Below the pieces are notes generated by a model. It made no database searches and was not told where the DNA came from. It was given only the letters and a program-made list of their open reading frames with translations. From contig NC_080571.1 of NCBI RefSeq assembly GCF_030247185.1, forward strand, positions 210,052,880 to 210,116,879: 64,000 bases of DNA, in the 5' to 3' direction. Both the position numbers and the translations under genes were made by a program. Position 1 is the first letter of the stretch. The number at the start of each line of letters is the position of its first letter. Positions 1 to 12,479 of this stretch are shown here, piece after piece. This stretch comes from Malaya genurostris. Lineage: Eukaryota; Arthropoda; Insecta; Diptera; Culicidae.

Positions 1-2020
1 ACCTTTTCGGTATATAATTGGTAGCTGATAGCATTAATTTGAATCTTATTAAATTAGAGCCCAATTTCGACCGGCTGTAAAATAGATTCCAACTTCCGCT
101 CTGCTTTTGTGATGATGCCCCTACGAGTCATCAGGAAGATACACCACAAAATCTTTCAAACATTGATGGACTTGGGAATTTTATCGACGTGGGAGAAAAA
201 TGCCTAAAACAACAGCTGGTCATCGAGTTCGGAGGCTGCTCAAGGTTTCGTAGGCTACGTTTCCCACAAAACTGGGCAAGATTCTGCATAATAAACACAT
301 CTCATATCGGGTGCGTAATTTAATAACCTGGCCGCCTTTCTGAGAGCCTCCCTTTGCGGCGGAAGCTCGACCGCCCAGATTAACGAGAAGTGATACGAGC
401 TGTCGATTGCTAAACATGTTGTACTGGTTATAAATAGGTACCGACTAGCAACTGGCAAGCTGAGCTACACCAACACAAAGCACTCGACGATTAGCAGTCG
501 ACTTGTCTCTCTCCTGCAGAACACTAAAATTCGCAAACTGGATTCTCGTCTGCGATTGAGACGATCTCGTAAATGTCAGCGCAAACCAAAGAATCCGAGG
601 CACGCTCCAGCAAGGGGCTTGAAGGGTTCCTGCTCCATCGACGGATCCGGAGTGGTTGTTGTGAGTTGTGCACACACAAAAGAAAACATTAATATTTGTG
701 ATCACTTGCAAACGAAACTAGTTCAAGCCGCGAATGTATGGGGAGATGAAATCAAAAGTGTTTGAACAAATTGCGGGCGATGGATGGATGAAGAAGTACC
801 AGCTGATTGGTTCAATGACGGCATGGGCATTTTTGTACTGACTGTCATTTCATAAACAGTTTTACAGCGCACATTTGAACCAGTTCAGTTCATTTGAGCG
901 CCCCGCTAAGCAACGCCACTGACTCTTGGTCGGATGCTGATCCTAACGCTGGAAGCCTACGGGTGCTCACCAAGCAACGGCAAATAAACGATGGAATGAG
1001 TTTGTTGTCTGTTTCAAAATGCTTTTAAAGTGTTTATTTTTTTGTTCTCCTCGAGTGTCAGGCTAATGTGTGGCAATTGGAAAACAGTTGACCACGTGAT
1101 TCGAGTGTTTGGGACGGTCGGCGACGATGAACAGCAGTGCCAGACTGGCTCCGTATGAATTCCGTAGATTCCTAGCTAGACAAATCGAAATTTTCTTGGT
1201 ACTTTTTGTACGTGAAAAATTAATTGAAAAAATAGCTTTATTCGCTTAAATTATTTAATTACTAAATTCAATATTGTGTTACATTAGCGTTTTCGATTTG
1301 AATGACTTTCATAATAAAATATTTAGAAATTTCTAGTTATTGGTGTTTGAAATCTAAGAAATAAAAGTATTTTCTTGCAAGATGATTTTACAGAGTCGTT
1401 GTACATTGGTATACTATACTTACTTTGGTGCATTTTTTTAAGAGAAAGAGTAGCAAAATAGCTTCAGAATTGAATTCTGTAAATCGGTTCCCGGTTGATT
1501 ATTTAAACTAATGGTTTTTCTAATCAAAAGTGAAATGCCAATGTTTCTTCGCATTCGAGGATTATACAATTGAGCATCGAAGATATTTTGTTTATCGATC
1601 CTTTTTAGGATCAACCAATCGATCGATCCCAAATAACTGATTCAAATATTTTCCTTCAATAACAAAATAAAAATAAAGTCAGTAGTGAAGTAGTTAATGG
1701 GGACACTCTATGAAAAATCGATTTGTTATTTGTTGCTTTAATCGATAGATATGTTAACTGCGAACATAATAGCAAGACTTCATAGTCAAAACTCGAATAA
1801 TTTCAGAGATATAGCTCTTTGAATTTATTCGCCAACTAAAGCTTGAAATGTGTTTTTTTTTCGAAATCCCCTTTCAACCTATAAAAATGAACCTACTGAA
1901 CCAATCAGCACTAATCTTTGTGATCTACTGTTTCTCTTGTTCTTATTTGTTGCTGGATTAAAACCACTTTGGAAATATCTGAGGTTCATGCACATGAGAC
2001 AAGTCACTTAGTTGATTTCA
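1..2020. other. Unique sequence, no supported gene
   Basis: The first 1.2 kb is less AT-rich than what follows and contains a few short open frames (for example 556-765 +), none with a recognisable domain or start and splice context. From about 1200 on the DNA is AT-rich and featureless. It may be intronic or intergenic. I see no RNA gene or transposon end here. Confidence 0.4.
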
Positions 2021-2028
2021 TGTGTTTT

Positions 2029-2053
2029 TTATTTATTTATTTATTTATTTACC
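2029..2053. repeat. (ATTT)n microsatellite
   Basis: Five to six ATTT units in a row. Such tails often mark the 3' end of a decayed retroelement read from the opposite strand, but no coding remnant is visible next to it. Confidence 0.7.
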
Positions 2054-3180
2054 GGTTCCGGAAGTACAAGACACTAAGTGCAAATCTATAAGAGAATGCG
2101 AGCTCAGACTAAAATAGTTAAAGCCGTGGTAAAATAAATGACATAAAAACTACAAGGATCAGCCCCATGAGGTTGTTCGAGCCGTTGATGTGGAACAAGG
2201 CAACCAAAATTTCCAATGATTGACATTTTCAATTAATCGTCACACTTTTGAATCCGCAAATGCACAAGAGTCTGCTTAGATTGATCCTTATTAGGAATCA
2301 ACACCGAACACGCGAACCCAGAATATAGACTCTATTACATCAATAGCCCAAATGTATACAATTAAATGTTTGTACATGCTTGCGATACAGATATCAATAT
2401 TTAAGCTTCTCTTCACCAAGCTTATGTTCAAGTTTTGTATGCAAGCAGTTATTTTTATAGCGTTTCTCTACCATTACTACCATTTTGCGATTTCGGTTGA
2501 AGCGATAAAATATTTCTCATTATCAATCGAGTTCATCTTATATAAATTAGAAATTAGTCTTATGCACTCAAAATTTACCCTGGAGTAGTTGTCAATTTCT
2601 CAGGCGAAACGACATAACATGGGGTTTCATCCGAGCTTGCATGACACAAGATCAGAGCATACCAATAAAAGCTTCAAATCGTTTATGGCACTTTTTGTCC
2701 TGCTGTGTAGCAACAACCTACCTCTAGCATGCTACGCGTAGAACTGAAACGTTAGCTATAATTTTGCTTCTATTTGTAGATTCGCGTGCTTCCAACAGCT
2801 TTGCTTTTGCTTCGATTGACCAATCAGAGCGCTGCTTTCCCTTTGATATATCGCTTACTCCTTCAAAACCGTCGACTATGGCAGGGAAATCCGGTATGCT
2901 GGAGATTTTTTGCAGACAAAATAGGACACTGCTAGCTATTAATCAACATTTCAATGATATACAATTCAAAATCCATGGCTATGAACATTCAAATCAATAC
3001 GTAGAAATATTTCCAATCAAATGGTGACGTAATATTAATAATTGATACAAAATTGACTGAGCTGTAATTGTTCAAAACCTGACCACATTTCTACTTGTAT
3101 ATTTCTTGAGTTTCTAGTTTGCACCGCTATATAGAAAACAAAAATGTGTTCCACATTAAAACCTAAGATTCAAATAAAAG
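2054..3180. other. AT-rich sequence, no supported gene
   Basis: Contains an 87-residue open frame at 2764-3027 (+) without a recognisable motif; I do not call it a gene. No structure beyond low-complexity A/T tracts was noticed. Confidence 0.35.
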
Positions 3181-3600
3181 GTCCTGGAATTCCATAAAAA
3201 GTCCCCGAAAATTTGATCCAGATCCGACTTTCGGTTCCGGAATTACAGTGCGATAAGTGAAAAATTTTTAATTTCATGAGTATTTTTTCAAAAGTGATGG
3301 CGAAACAAGGTGCAAATTTTTTATAAAACTTACTGCAAATTCATCTAGTTAGCAGACCTTGTTAGTTAGTGGATATATAACTCTTCTTTGAGAATACTAG
3401 TCCTCAGTTTCCGCTTCCGAACGCATACGTAATAGTGAAGAAAAACTCCAAAATCGAAACTCACTTCGATTTCTCAGCATCGGTTACACCGATTTTCAAA
3501 AATCATGATTCAAATTATAGCTCTCAGTGTCTTAAAAGATACTGTGCAAATTCATCCAGATCCTTTATTATAGGACGATGAGTATCAAAACTGTCATACA
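3180..3600. repeat. Interspersed repeat family Y (copy)
   Basis: Family Y is the commonest repeat in this window. It is built from blocks of about 150 bp containing ATCCGGATCCGACTTCCGG-like and TTCACAAACTTAGATTC-like motifs. This copy matches, in inverse orientation, the segment at about 44430-44950, including the part that runs into the mariner relic on the right. Confidence 0.7.
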
Positions 3601-4260
3601 AAATGATGCAAAACCGGTACGCATCGGTACGTACTGCTACGGAAGAAGAAAACGCCACCGCCTAGTACACAACGTGCTTTGTTCAATTTAAGGTAGCGTG
3701 CAGGATTGTGCCTGGTCCAATCCTTGAAACATGCTTTATATTCAGTTTTCGGTATGGCCATCCGAGTCATCTGCGATTTTTCCATAATCTCATCTCGGGT
3801 GCTGAAACGCGTTCCACGGTACGGTTTCTTGAGTCGACCGAATAGGAAAAAGTCGCAGGGAGCTAAATCAGGTGAATTCGGTGGTTACTGAATGGTGTTC
3901 GTTTCGTTTTAACCAAATGTTCACGGATAACGATGGCATTGTGTGACGGTGCCTTATCGTGGTGCAAGATCTTTGAATAGTTTGCCCACAAATCCGAAAA
4001 AGATTCGGCTAATTGCTTCACGTAAACATCTCATAACGCCCAAATAATACTCCTAATAGTCAATTTGCGGTCCAGGGTCATCTATTCTTTGATTTTGTTT
4101 TCGTCGGTTTTCGATATCGATAGCCTATCACTTCTCTCATCATCATCCACAGACTCACGGCCATTTCTGAAACGTTTTCAACGCAAAATTTTATGCAAAC
4201 TCGTTGTTACAAATTCAATTTCATTTTGAAAATCGTACAAAATCGAGGACACGCACAATC
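3594..4260 (-). pseudogene. Decayed mariner-like transposase
   Basis: Read on the minus strand the segment gives, in order, a HHDKAPSHNAI-like motif near 3950, then after frame breaks a PDLAPCDFFLF-like block near 3850, and a basic C-terminal stretch from 3785 to 3594 that begins MEKSQM. These are the second and third acidic-residue regions of mariner transposases (cut-and-paste enzymes of the Tc1/mariner superfamily). Several stops and frameshifts interrupt it and no clear N-terminal DNA-binding domain was found. It is an inactive fossil; the exact subfamily is not assigned. Confidence 0.6.
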
Positions 4261-4582
4261 GCAGATGTACTCAATACAGCATAACTTTTACGAATGTCCA
4301 GGTATCGAACTGAAAATTTGATCTATGACAGATGTAGCAATCCAAAAACAAAAACTAATCAGGTGACTGTGAGCGCCACACGGTGGGGATTCCGGGAACT
4401 TTTTGATCAAGAGAGTATACTAGAAAACGAAATTTTCAGTTTTTTTATGTTTCTGTATAGTAAAATTAAGAAATAGGTCCTTTTTTTAACCGTTATAACT
4501 CGTTAAGAAATTGTTTTTTTTTGCATTTGTTTAATTTTTACTCATGTTAGCTTCGCCCTTATTGGTGGCGAAGCTTACGTGA

Positions 4583-5160
4583 GACGAATTTCGCACCAAC
4601 TCGAACAAATGTTGGCAGCACTCTCTCTTAGATTTGAATAAAACTTTCTGTGCATGTAGACTGTGTCACAAAAAACCAAGTTAAATATTTTTTCAGGGAT
4701 TATCCTTATTTTGTGCTAGAGCACACTTTGAATACAAAGTTGATCTAGGCTATCTTTTGCAAAGGGTCAAACTTTTCGAACCTTTTTTTTTCAAACGGTT
4801 ATAGTGGAAAAACAACAAATCCTACAAGAAGTATTGTACTAGTGATTTTCTCTAAATCACTCAAATTTTCAAGTAAAACAATGAAGAAAATCCTTATCGA
4901 GTCCCGCGCTGAAAAACTTGATTTTGAAACCTTGAATTTTTTGAAAGATTTGACGTTTTTCCACTATAACTATTTGAAAAAATAGATAGAAAAGTGTGAG
5001 ACTTTTCAAAAGACAGTCTAGATCAGTTTTGGAATAACAAAATGTTTTTTTTTTGTAACAAAGTCTACATGTCCAAAAAGTTTCATTCAAATCTGAGAGA
5101 GTGTTGCCAATTGCGAATACAATTTGGCGCGAAATTTGCCATGAGTCGTTTCAAGCAACC
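4583..5160. mobile_element. Foldback (palindromic) element, copy 1
   Basis: The two halves are inverted copies. The left arm starts near AATTTCGCACCAACTCGAAC and passes AGATTTGAATAAAACTTTC, TGCATGTAGACT and a GTTATAGTGGAAAAAC motif. The right arm carries the same motifs on the other strand in mirrored order, ending near 5140. The arms are diverged. A second, longer member lies at about 48065-49165. No coding capacity is seen. Confidence 0.6.
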
Positions 5161-7960
5161 AGTATTAGTATTGAACTGATTTGCATCAGGCGCCGTTTTC
5201 GTGCACCGATTCGATACCGCACTCATTGTCTCATAACCAACTATTAAATTTTATACAAATCGACTTCCGGTTCCAGAGTAACGGAGAAAAGTGAGTGCAG
5301 TTGATTTTCTTATTGACCGCTCAACAGAATTCAATGAACGTTAAGCTATAAATGAAAGTCCCCATATCGTGTGGTTCAATTTTGTCGTAATAAAATGTGT
5401 AAATCATACTAAGAATCAAATGAACACTCATTTGGCTCATAGCCAGTTATTGAATTTCTTCCGTCACCGTCATTCTGATTCACACGATCCGGTTTCCTAT
5501 CCGTGTCCGTCATGTCATTTTCTTACACGCAGAATTTGAAGAACTTAGTTTCGCACAATTTTATTCTACTAATACAAAATCTGGGAGCTTTTGAAGCCAA
5601 TCGATCTGTTGTTTTCCTACCTTTTAATCGAATAAATAACTTCCAAAATTAACTAGAAAGAGGAAAAAACAAAACAATCAGTTCCACTCAACAACGTAAC
5701 GTACTTTGCAAATCTACTGATAAGTTTAATTACTTATATGTGGTATATTTCGTTTGAGAGTGGGATCTTGACACCGAATACATACATAAAAAACGTCAGC
5801 TCAATACCGTAATCATATGAATCGTGCATGTGTGCGATAATCACAGTCCGTCAAATATTCTTTCGGAGAAATGTTGACGGAGCTTGCCGTTGACGGACGT
5901 TGACGTTCCGGATATCTGCTGGATCGTGACAATGCGCAAAGGGAAAACACTTTTGACTAATTTTGACGGAGGCTGACGTTCCGGTGACGGAGACGGAAGA
6001 AGCCGGTTCGTCTGAATCGTACATTATCCAGATCCGACTTTCGTTTCCAGATTAATAAGGGTAAAGTGTGCAAGAGAGAGAGAGAGAGAGAGAAAAAAAA
6101 GTGCATCCAATTTTCTCAGACACCGCTGAACCGAACTTCCATTAAAATGTATGGAAATTTATCCTGGATTAAAATGTATGGAAATTTATGATGTGGAAAT
6201 TTATCCGGATCAAACTTCCGGTTCCGGAAATCTTAGATAAAGAGTATTAAAAAAATCAAACTGTCCTTTAAGGTAGCGCTTCGCCGTGGTCAGGTCGAAG
6301 CGAGACAACTCATTGCTTCCTCTTGCTTTGTCGCCGAAATTTCACCCTAATTTGCAAATTTCTCCAATACTAACCCCATTCACGAAAAATCAAAACATAC
6401 GATTGTAGGTAAATGATATTATTATGCATTTGGCGAAAAATATCAGTTAGAAAGCTTTTCTTTCGCGAGATTTCGTGCGAGTTTTGTTGAACATTTTGTT
6501 TTCTTTTTTCCTTTTCTCGCTATAAACAACTCGCATATGTAGGGATGAGCTACGTTTTCAACAAAGCGTCAAAGCTAGTAGCGATTACTGATTTCTGGGT
6601 CTACTGAAACATGAATAGAAATTATTTTACAAAGTATTAATAATTACTTACATTTTCTACTCATATATATTCAACGTTTACGCAGAGAGAACGGAAAACC
6701 ACACCCCAATGCATGCGTTGACATTGTGTGCGTGTGGAAGAATAAGGAAAAACTCATTTATTTTTATAACTCGCACGAAATCTTTTGGATAAAAACGTTT
6801 ATCAGGCACAATTTATATACGAATCGATAGAAAAATTAATTATCTAGAATCGTATGTTCTTGGAATTTCCGTTTTCTTCCCCGTTTTCTCACAATTTTGG
6901 GTAAAGTGCGTGAAACCCCGGGATAGGCAGAGAACTACCGTGACCACGTCGAAGCGCTACATTAGGCTGACGAGACAAAGATCGTACCAACTCTATGAAA
7001 CTGTGTCAAAATCTTGTTCGCTTCTGGTCAAACAATATCGTTCTCCAGTTTCCGGTTCCGGAATTACCGGAAATGGTGGCCAACAAACTTTAAAAATGTA
7101 ACTTACTTCTATATCTCCGGAAAAGTTTGACCGATTCGCACAAACTTGGGCTCAAACAATACAACTCAAGGTCTTGTAGGCAGGCACGTATCTAGAAGAG
7201 GAGGGGGTGGCGACTGGCCCTGGCTCCTCCCAAAATCGGCCAATTTTATTGATTGTTCTTCCACATCCCCATACGTATAAATTTTTATTAAAAAAAAAAC
7301 AAGATTTTCGTTCTTTCAAAAACATATTCATGAGTGGCTAAACGGCCAAAAAACATAGAAAATGTTCCTTCAGATTACACCGTGAAATAGTGGTTTGGTA
7401 AAACTCCACTACCGATCAAGCTCGCTGCGAAAGACCCTACGAAACCGATTCAATAGATAGTATCGAAACTATTTAAAATGAAGCTGGATGATTCTAAAGT
7501 GATTGTGCGCGAAGTAACAGATGCTACAAGGATTACTACTAAACGCACACGTCGTTGTTTGGGACAGATTCTGCAGATTGGAATGATATCCTGCTTCTGG
7601 GTGCCAAAACATACTTATTCGGGCGAACGCGAGTGCATTTCGGAAGCATGTTTGGCTATGCTGATGGAAATTTTATTGAACTTTAGGTGTCAATAAGTAA
7701 CTGTTCACGAAACCTAGATCCATTATAATTACCTGATAATAAACTGAAATCCTTACGAATGGTCCGAAGCGGCCTAGGAAGACTCCATGGGTCGGGAACG
7801 TTATGACTAGCCTCGGAAGATTTAGTAGAAGTAAATTTGTTCAGTAAATAACCATCGAAATTTTGCAAACTACAAGAGTTTACTGAATAGTTTTAATGTA
7901 TTTTTTTCTTTTCGAATTGATGGCTCTAACACTCACGACTATGGTATTCCAAAACTTAAT
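5160..7960. other. Patchwork of family Y fragments and short inverted repeats, no gene
   Basis: Holds fragments of family Y (about 5230-5300, 6030-6240, 7030-7160), a short (AG)n run at 6079-6101, a local duplication of ATGTATGGAAATTTAT at about 6147-6190, and an inverted pair of CATACGATT-like ends at about 6398 and 6852 suggesting an old MITE of about 460 bp. The 7478-7696 open frame has no recognisable domain. Confidence 0.4.
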
Positions 7961-7961
7961 A

Positions 7962-9256
7962 AGAAGTGTATCGAAAATAAACTATCCACATACATTTGTG
8001 TTGCACGCATGTATTTGTGATGGTTTTTTATGCTCAGATTACAGCATACTGTGCATCTGGCTGTCAGCTTGTCGTTTGTTTACTTGTTTGTGGGGTTGAA
8101 ATTCTGCGTATTCAAACTATCGCGTATTGAAAAGGAAGTAAAAATTAAGGTTCTGAACACATGGCTAAGTGAGAAGGGTAGTACTATGCGAAAATTGGCG
8201 AAGCGGTTTAGAATTCATCATGCCAATGTTAAAACCATCATTAATAAGTTTGGGGAACACTATTCTTTAGATGAGTCACCAGGAAGAGACAGAAAACCCG
8301 GTTCTTCCAACCCGAAACTGGACCAGAAAGTGGTATCTCTAATCATGAAGAACAAATCAATGTCAATACGGGATTTGGCCAAAAAAGTAGGTACGAGTGT
8401 CGGAATGATCCAGCGTATCAAGAGGCGAAATCACCTGAAGACCTACAAGAAGCAGAAAATCTCGAAACAAAGTGTAGAACAGAAGCAGCGAGCAGCAACA
8501 AGGGCCCGGAAATTATATTCGCGTCTTTAACAGTGTCCGGATGCATGCGTTTTGATGGACGATGAGACCTTTGTAAAGGAGGACTCAAAAACACTTCCAG
8601 ATCCACAATACTTTACTGTCGTCGTTGGAGAGGATGTGAGCGATGCGGACAGGTCGAAATTCGGTCGAAAGGTACCGGTATGGCAAGCAATATGTTCCTG
8701 TGGTTTGAAGTCAACCATTTTTGACACTACCGGGTCTATAAATGCAGAAATTTATCGATCTGAGTGTCTCCAGAGGAGATTGCTTCCTTTATTTAAGAAG
8801 CATAATACACTTCCACTATTTTGACCGGATTTAGCATCGGCTCACTATGCCAAAACCACTCTCAATTGGCTTGCGGAAAAGGGTATAAATTTCGTTGAGA
8901 AAAATATCAATCCATCAAATTGCCCTCGGCTTCGACCGATCGAACGTTACTGGGCAATCGTGAAGAGGGTCTTCAAGAAGGCTGGTAAGGCAGCTGGGAA
9001 CATGCAGGAGTTAAAAAATTTGGGCTCAAGCGTCCAATAAATGCGATGCAACACTTGTCCGGAACTTGATGAAGAGCGTTCGATCAAAAGTTCGAAAAAT
9101 CGCGAAGGAATAACTTATATTTCATCCGGTTTTCATTATGCTCAATTTTAACCTCGTACAATAAAGGATCAATTTTGAGTTTGAATAAAATATCCTTTTT
9201 TATCATAATTTTTTTTAAAGAAAAATTTTTGGATAGCTTATTTTCGATACACTCCT
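7962..9256 (+). mobile_element. ITmD37E (DD37E) Tc1/mariner-superfamily transposon, copy 1
   Basis: A 1295-bp element flanked by TA at 7960-7961 and 9257-9258. Its terminal inverted repeats read AGAAGTGTATCGAAAATAA on the left and the complement of AGGAGTGTATCGAAAATAAG on the right. The interior encodes a transposase with spacing DD37E. It is about 1.3 kb, the usual length for Tc1/mariner elements. A SINE has inserted directly at its right end. The same family recurs at 42538-43911. Confidence 0.9.
8117..9151 (+). pseudogene. ITmD37E transposase, inactivated
   Basis: A cut-and-paste transposase that would bind the element's inverted repeats and excise it. In order: an N-terminal paired-like helix-turn-helix region (MRKLAKRFRIHHANVKTIIN), a linker with GRDRKPGSSNPKLD and a second helix-turn-helix (MSIRDLAKKVGTSVGMIQRI). 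These are followed by the catalytic triad: Asp in MDDETF (near 8556), Asp in PDLASAHYA (near 8827) and Glu in RPIERYW (near 8941). Exactly 37 residues separate the second Asp from the Glu, hence DD37E. It is dead: the start codon is CTA where copy 2 has ATG, and in-frame stops occur after YSRL (8528-8530), before PDLAS (about 8822) and near 9039. All three acidic residues are still readable. Confidence in the family is high. Confidence 0.88.
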
Positions 9257-9267
9257 TATAATCTCTT

Positions 9268-9427
9268 GGGGACGGGTATAGCGTGATGAGTTAGTCTATA
9301 CCTTTCACGATTCCCAACCTCGCACATAGGGTTGGAAAGTTTTTTCTGATCCGAAGAGATGAATGACCTTATGGTTAAAACTTCTACAATCGAAACCAAA
9401 AAAAAAAGTAAGTCGTACTCACGAGAA
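9268..9427 (+). repeat. tRNA-derived SINE (family 2) with 11-bp target duplication
   Basis: Begins GGGGACGGGTATAGCGTGATG, a box-A-like pol III promoter, and ends in an A-rich tail. The 11-bp duplication TATAATCTCTT lies at 9257-9267 and 9428-9438, fixing both ends. Compared with the copy at 46445-46596 it lacks part of the tRNA-like arm with box B. Its target duplication starts on the TA flank of the ITmD37E element, so it landed after that transposon. Confidence 0.85.
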
Positions 9428-9438
9428 TATAATCTCTT

Positions 9439-10540
9439 ACCCTTTTAACACTAAAAGATTTTTGCTTCAATCCCTCACAGTACCGCTTTGAGCAACCATA
9501 TGTCAGGAACAACTTGATATTTTTACATAAAATTTACACTGTATCAATTTTTAATAAAGAATAATAACAACTTAAAACTTTAATATTAGGTAACCCATAA
9601 CTGATACTTTAGAATCTAGTAAGTTGTTGAAAGCTTACCGAAAATAAGATACATAAGCAGGATCATCAATAAGATAGTTTGTTTACATTAAAAGAGAGCT
9701 TTCATGAAGAAAACGGAAACCAGTAGCGTCGAAACGTTGAGTGTTAAAACTAAAATTTTTGTTTTGATCCACTATTGACTGAAAAACCGCTAAATAACCT
9801 AACTTTCAAAATATTTCAGTCGAAAGTTTTACAAGCTAAAAATTTCGGATTTAATGGTTATACTTATGAAATTTACAGGTGACGCAAATCCACATATGAC
9901 TCAATTCATAAGGACGTAATTCGTAAAATGACTGAATTTTACAAGAATAAGTTGAATATGTGTCAAACACACCCAGCCTTTCAAGCAGGCGTGTAATTTT
10001 ACATGTTCCAGCATTCAAAATAATGTCTTAATGCATTAAATATGTGTTAGATCTACTGTTAAAATCAGTTATTTTTGATGCTCGTATACGTCGGTCTCAG
10101 AAGACGTAAATTTACATGATATTTCCTAGGTGTGTACACACTTAGAAATATTTACATCTTTATAGGTGCACATAAAAGGAGTATCGCGATTCACTTACAT
10201 TCCCAATTCACAGCATGTGAAGATAAGTCATATCATTTACTTCACAGTGAATTTAGCCGAAGCTTACATCGATACAGACGCGAAATTTATTTTTACATGT
10301 TAGTAGATGTAGTATTGTGTCATCACCGAAGAAACTACGGTATGCCTGAATCTACGTCAAGGGTGATTTTTTTTCTAAGAATGTACATTAGAAATTGTTG
10401 CTCAAATAAGTGTGGAAAATTTTCGATAGAATTTAAGATAACTAAAATGTCTTTATTTCAGAACACTAAACTCAATATCCCAAAGTTTTCGGCCATTCAG
10501 ATCTGTTAAAAATCTTTCAAAATGCAAATGTTTCAAGAAT
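9439..10540. other. AT-rich sequence, no supported gene
   Basis: Rich in short TTTACA-containing repeats, some of which resemble the ends of family Z (for example TTTACAGGTGAC near 9876). The open frame at 10132-10509 shows no recognisable domain. No RNA gene was found. Confidence 0.35.
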
Positions 10541-10543
10541 TTC

Positions 10544-11426
10544 TCAAATCTCGTAGATCCACAGAGATTCCCATAGGATTGGCATCACTGGCACTGAGTA
10601 CACTTGTGAGTATAATTTGCTGATAGCTTGTTTGATTGTGAAACGATCTTTGATCAGTAGTTGAAACGCTGATGCAATTGTTTCACCATCCAAGTGCAAA
10701 TAAGTGGTTATCAATATAATCGTTAATTCAACCAATCTAATTGAAATATCTTCACTTTCCGAGTCAGAACGATTGAGTTTTTGTTCTGGGTTGAAATGTG
10801 GGCCATCTGAAGTCCAGAAAATTGCAAAATCAAAATCGAAAGCAACTTCTAAGGCAAGGGAAATATAATCCTTCGTCAGATACCGCACAACCGGCATTGG
10901 CAGCATCGGCTCGGCATCTGTGGCATCGTGCTCATTAAGTATCGTATTTTAGCGAACGCATTCGATATTGCATTGAGTGCATTAAGCAGCACTCAATGGC
11001 TCACTCCGCCATCAGAGCAGCTGCTTTTCAACCTTCTGCTGATTAATTCGGTCATCGCACCGACATCATCGTGTCTATTTCTAAATTCGCATGTTTTATC
11101 GCAGATGGGCTCAATTGCTAAGGTGTTTTTTTTTTCGTTTGTTTATTACATTTGTTGTTGGCAGCTCCCTCGAAGCAGCGATCGTCATTCGGATGTTAGA
11201 CGTTGCCAACAATAAATTGGCGTCGTTCAATCAGTTTCTTGCCGATCCCATTGTTTAACATGAGCTGGGTCTTAAATTGCTTACCGCCGGAGATCGACGC
11301 CGGGATGATTGATGCTGGAAAGTTCCGTATTTCTGCGGTGATACTGTTTGATCTGTGATGCTGAGTGTTTAAGTAATGAATACTGTTTGTACACGTTTTC
11401 AAGCACAAAGGAAGATCGGAACGCAT
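10544..11426 (-). pseudogene. Unidentified protein-like remnant, frame-broken
   Basis: On the minus strand an N-terminal piece (about 11426-11196) includes NFPASIIPASISGGKQFKTQ and GIGKKLIERRQFIVGNV. After a disrupted stretch, a 120-residue open frame at 10906-10544 follows, extendable upstream in frame to about 10948. It has PMPVVRYLTKDYISLALEV, FAIFWTSDGPHFNP, an acidic SDSESED patch and IKQAISKLYSQ. The composition (balanced hydrophobic and charged residues, no low complexity) looks like a real folded protein that has been frameshifted. I do not recognise it. It could be a transposon-encoded protein, a captured viral gene fragment or a host pseudogene; the sequence alone does not decide. 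Confidence 0.3.
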
Positions 11427-11429
11427 CGT

Positions 11430-12475
11430 TTACAACCCGGAATTAATTTAATTAGAAAATTGACGTTACATGATAGCAATCACTCATTATTATAGTTAGG
11501 CTCAATAATCCAATGCAAACGAATTACTAAATCGTAGAATGTTCTCCATATTAAGTACCTTTTTTAATTCATAATCTCACGTCACGTCATTAGCTCGAAG
11601 CCGTGGTTTTGGTAGATTGTAGCGAGGCTCACAAAAACATTTCGTTACTCATGCTATTAGAAGTAGAAAGAATAGGTCCTTTTCAGAATAAACAGCTTGA
11701 AGCTCTATCGAAACTTTTAAACTGGCGTTTAAACGTATAAGTAATGTAATACCATGATCGAATACCAAAACAACTTTGATGCTTACATTTGATGTTGCAA
11801 TTTGTAATCAGTCTTACTCATTATCTTGAAAAAATAAGGAAAAAATACATTTATTTTGCCATTTACATACCTAAACTTACTCTCGTACTTTTCATGACAC
11901 GATTAAAATAAAATACCCATTTATGAGTACCACAAATACCCATTTTCGATTCCAATTCGAACAGTCGAAAGTAGGGTACTTTTTGACATGTAAAACTGAG
12001 TGAAATACTACCCATATCCATATTGCAGGGCACCGAACTGAATGAATCAAATAACACCCATAAGTAGTTGAACGATTCTTGAATGATATTTTGAAATTCG
12101 GATTAAATTCGGACATTATAAGAATTAGTGCACAGCTGACCTATTCGTCCAGTTAGAGTAAGTTCTAATATTATTTTAAAATAGGTTTCGATGTATTATG
12201 TTTAATTCTTGCTTCAACAGTTCACTTATTTGTTCTAACAGGAGTAGGCTTAAAATTTTTATCACATTTAGTGTCTCTGTCCACTAATTGCAACGTACGC
12301 TGCAAAGCCGGATGTACGATATGACATTATAGGCATGGCATGTGTAAATATTTCAATACATTTTTCAAATGATTATCAAGCATTTTGCTTCGAAAATAAA
12401 TCAATTTTGATTCCTGCATTTTTTTTTAAACATCCATTTACGGTTCGTTCCATTATATTAAACTGGATAGTAAAC
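11430..12475. other. AT-rich sequence, no supported gene
   Basis: No domain-bearing open frame, RNA gene or clear transposon end was recognised in this stretch. Confidence 0.35.
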
Positions 12476-12479
12476 CACC

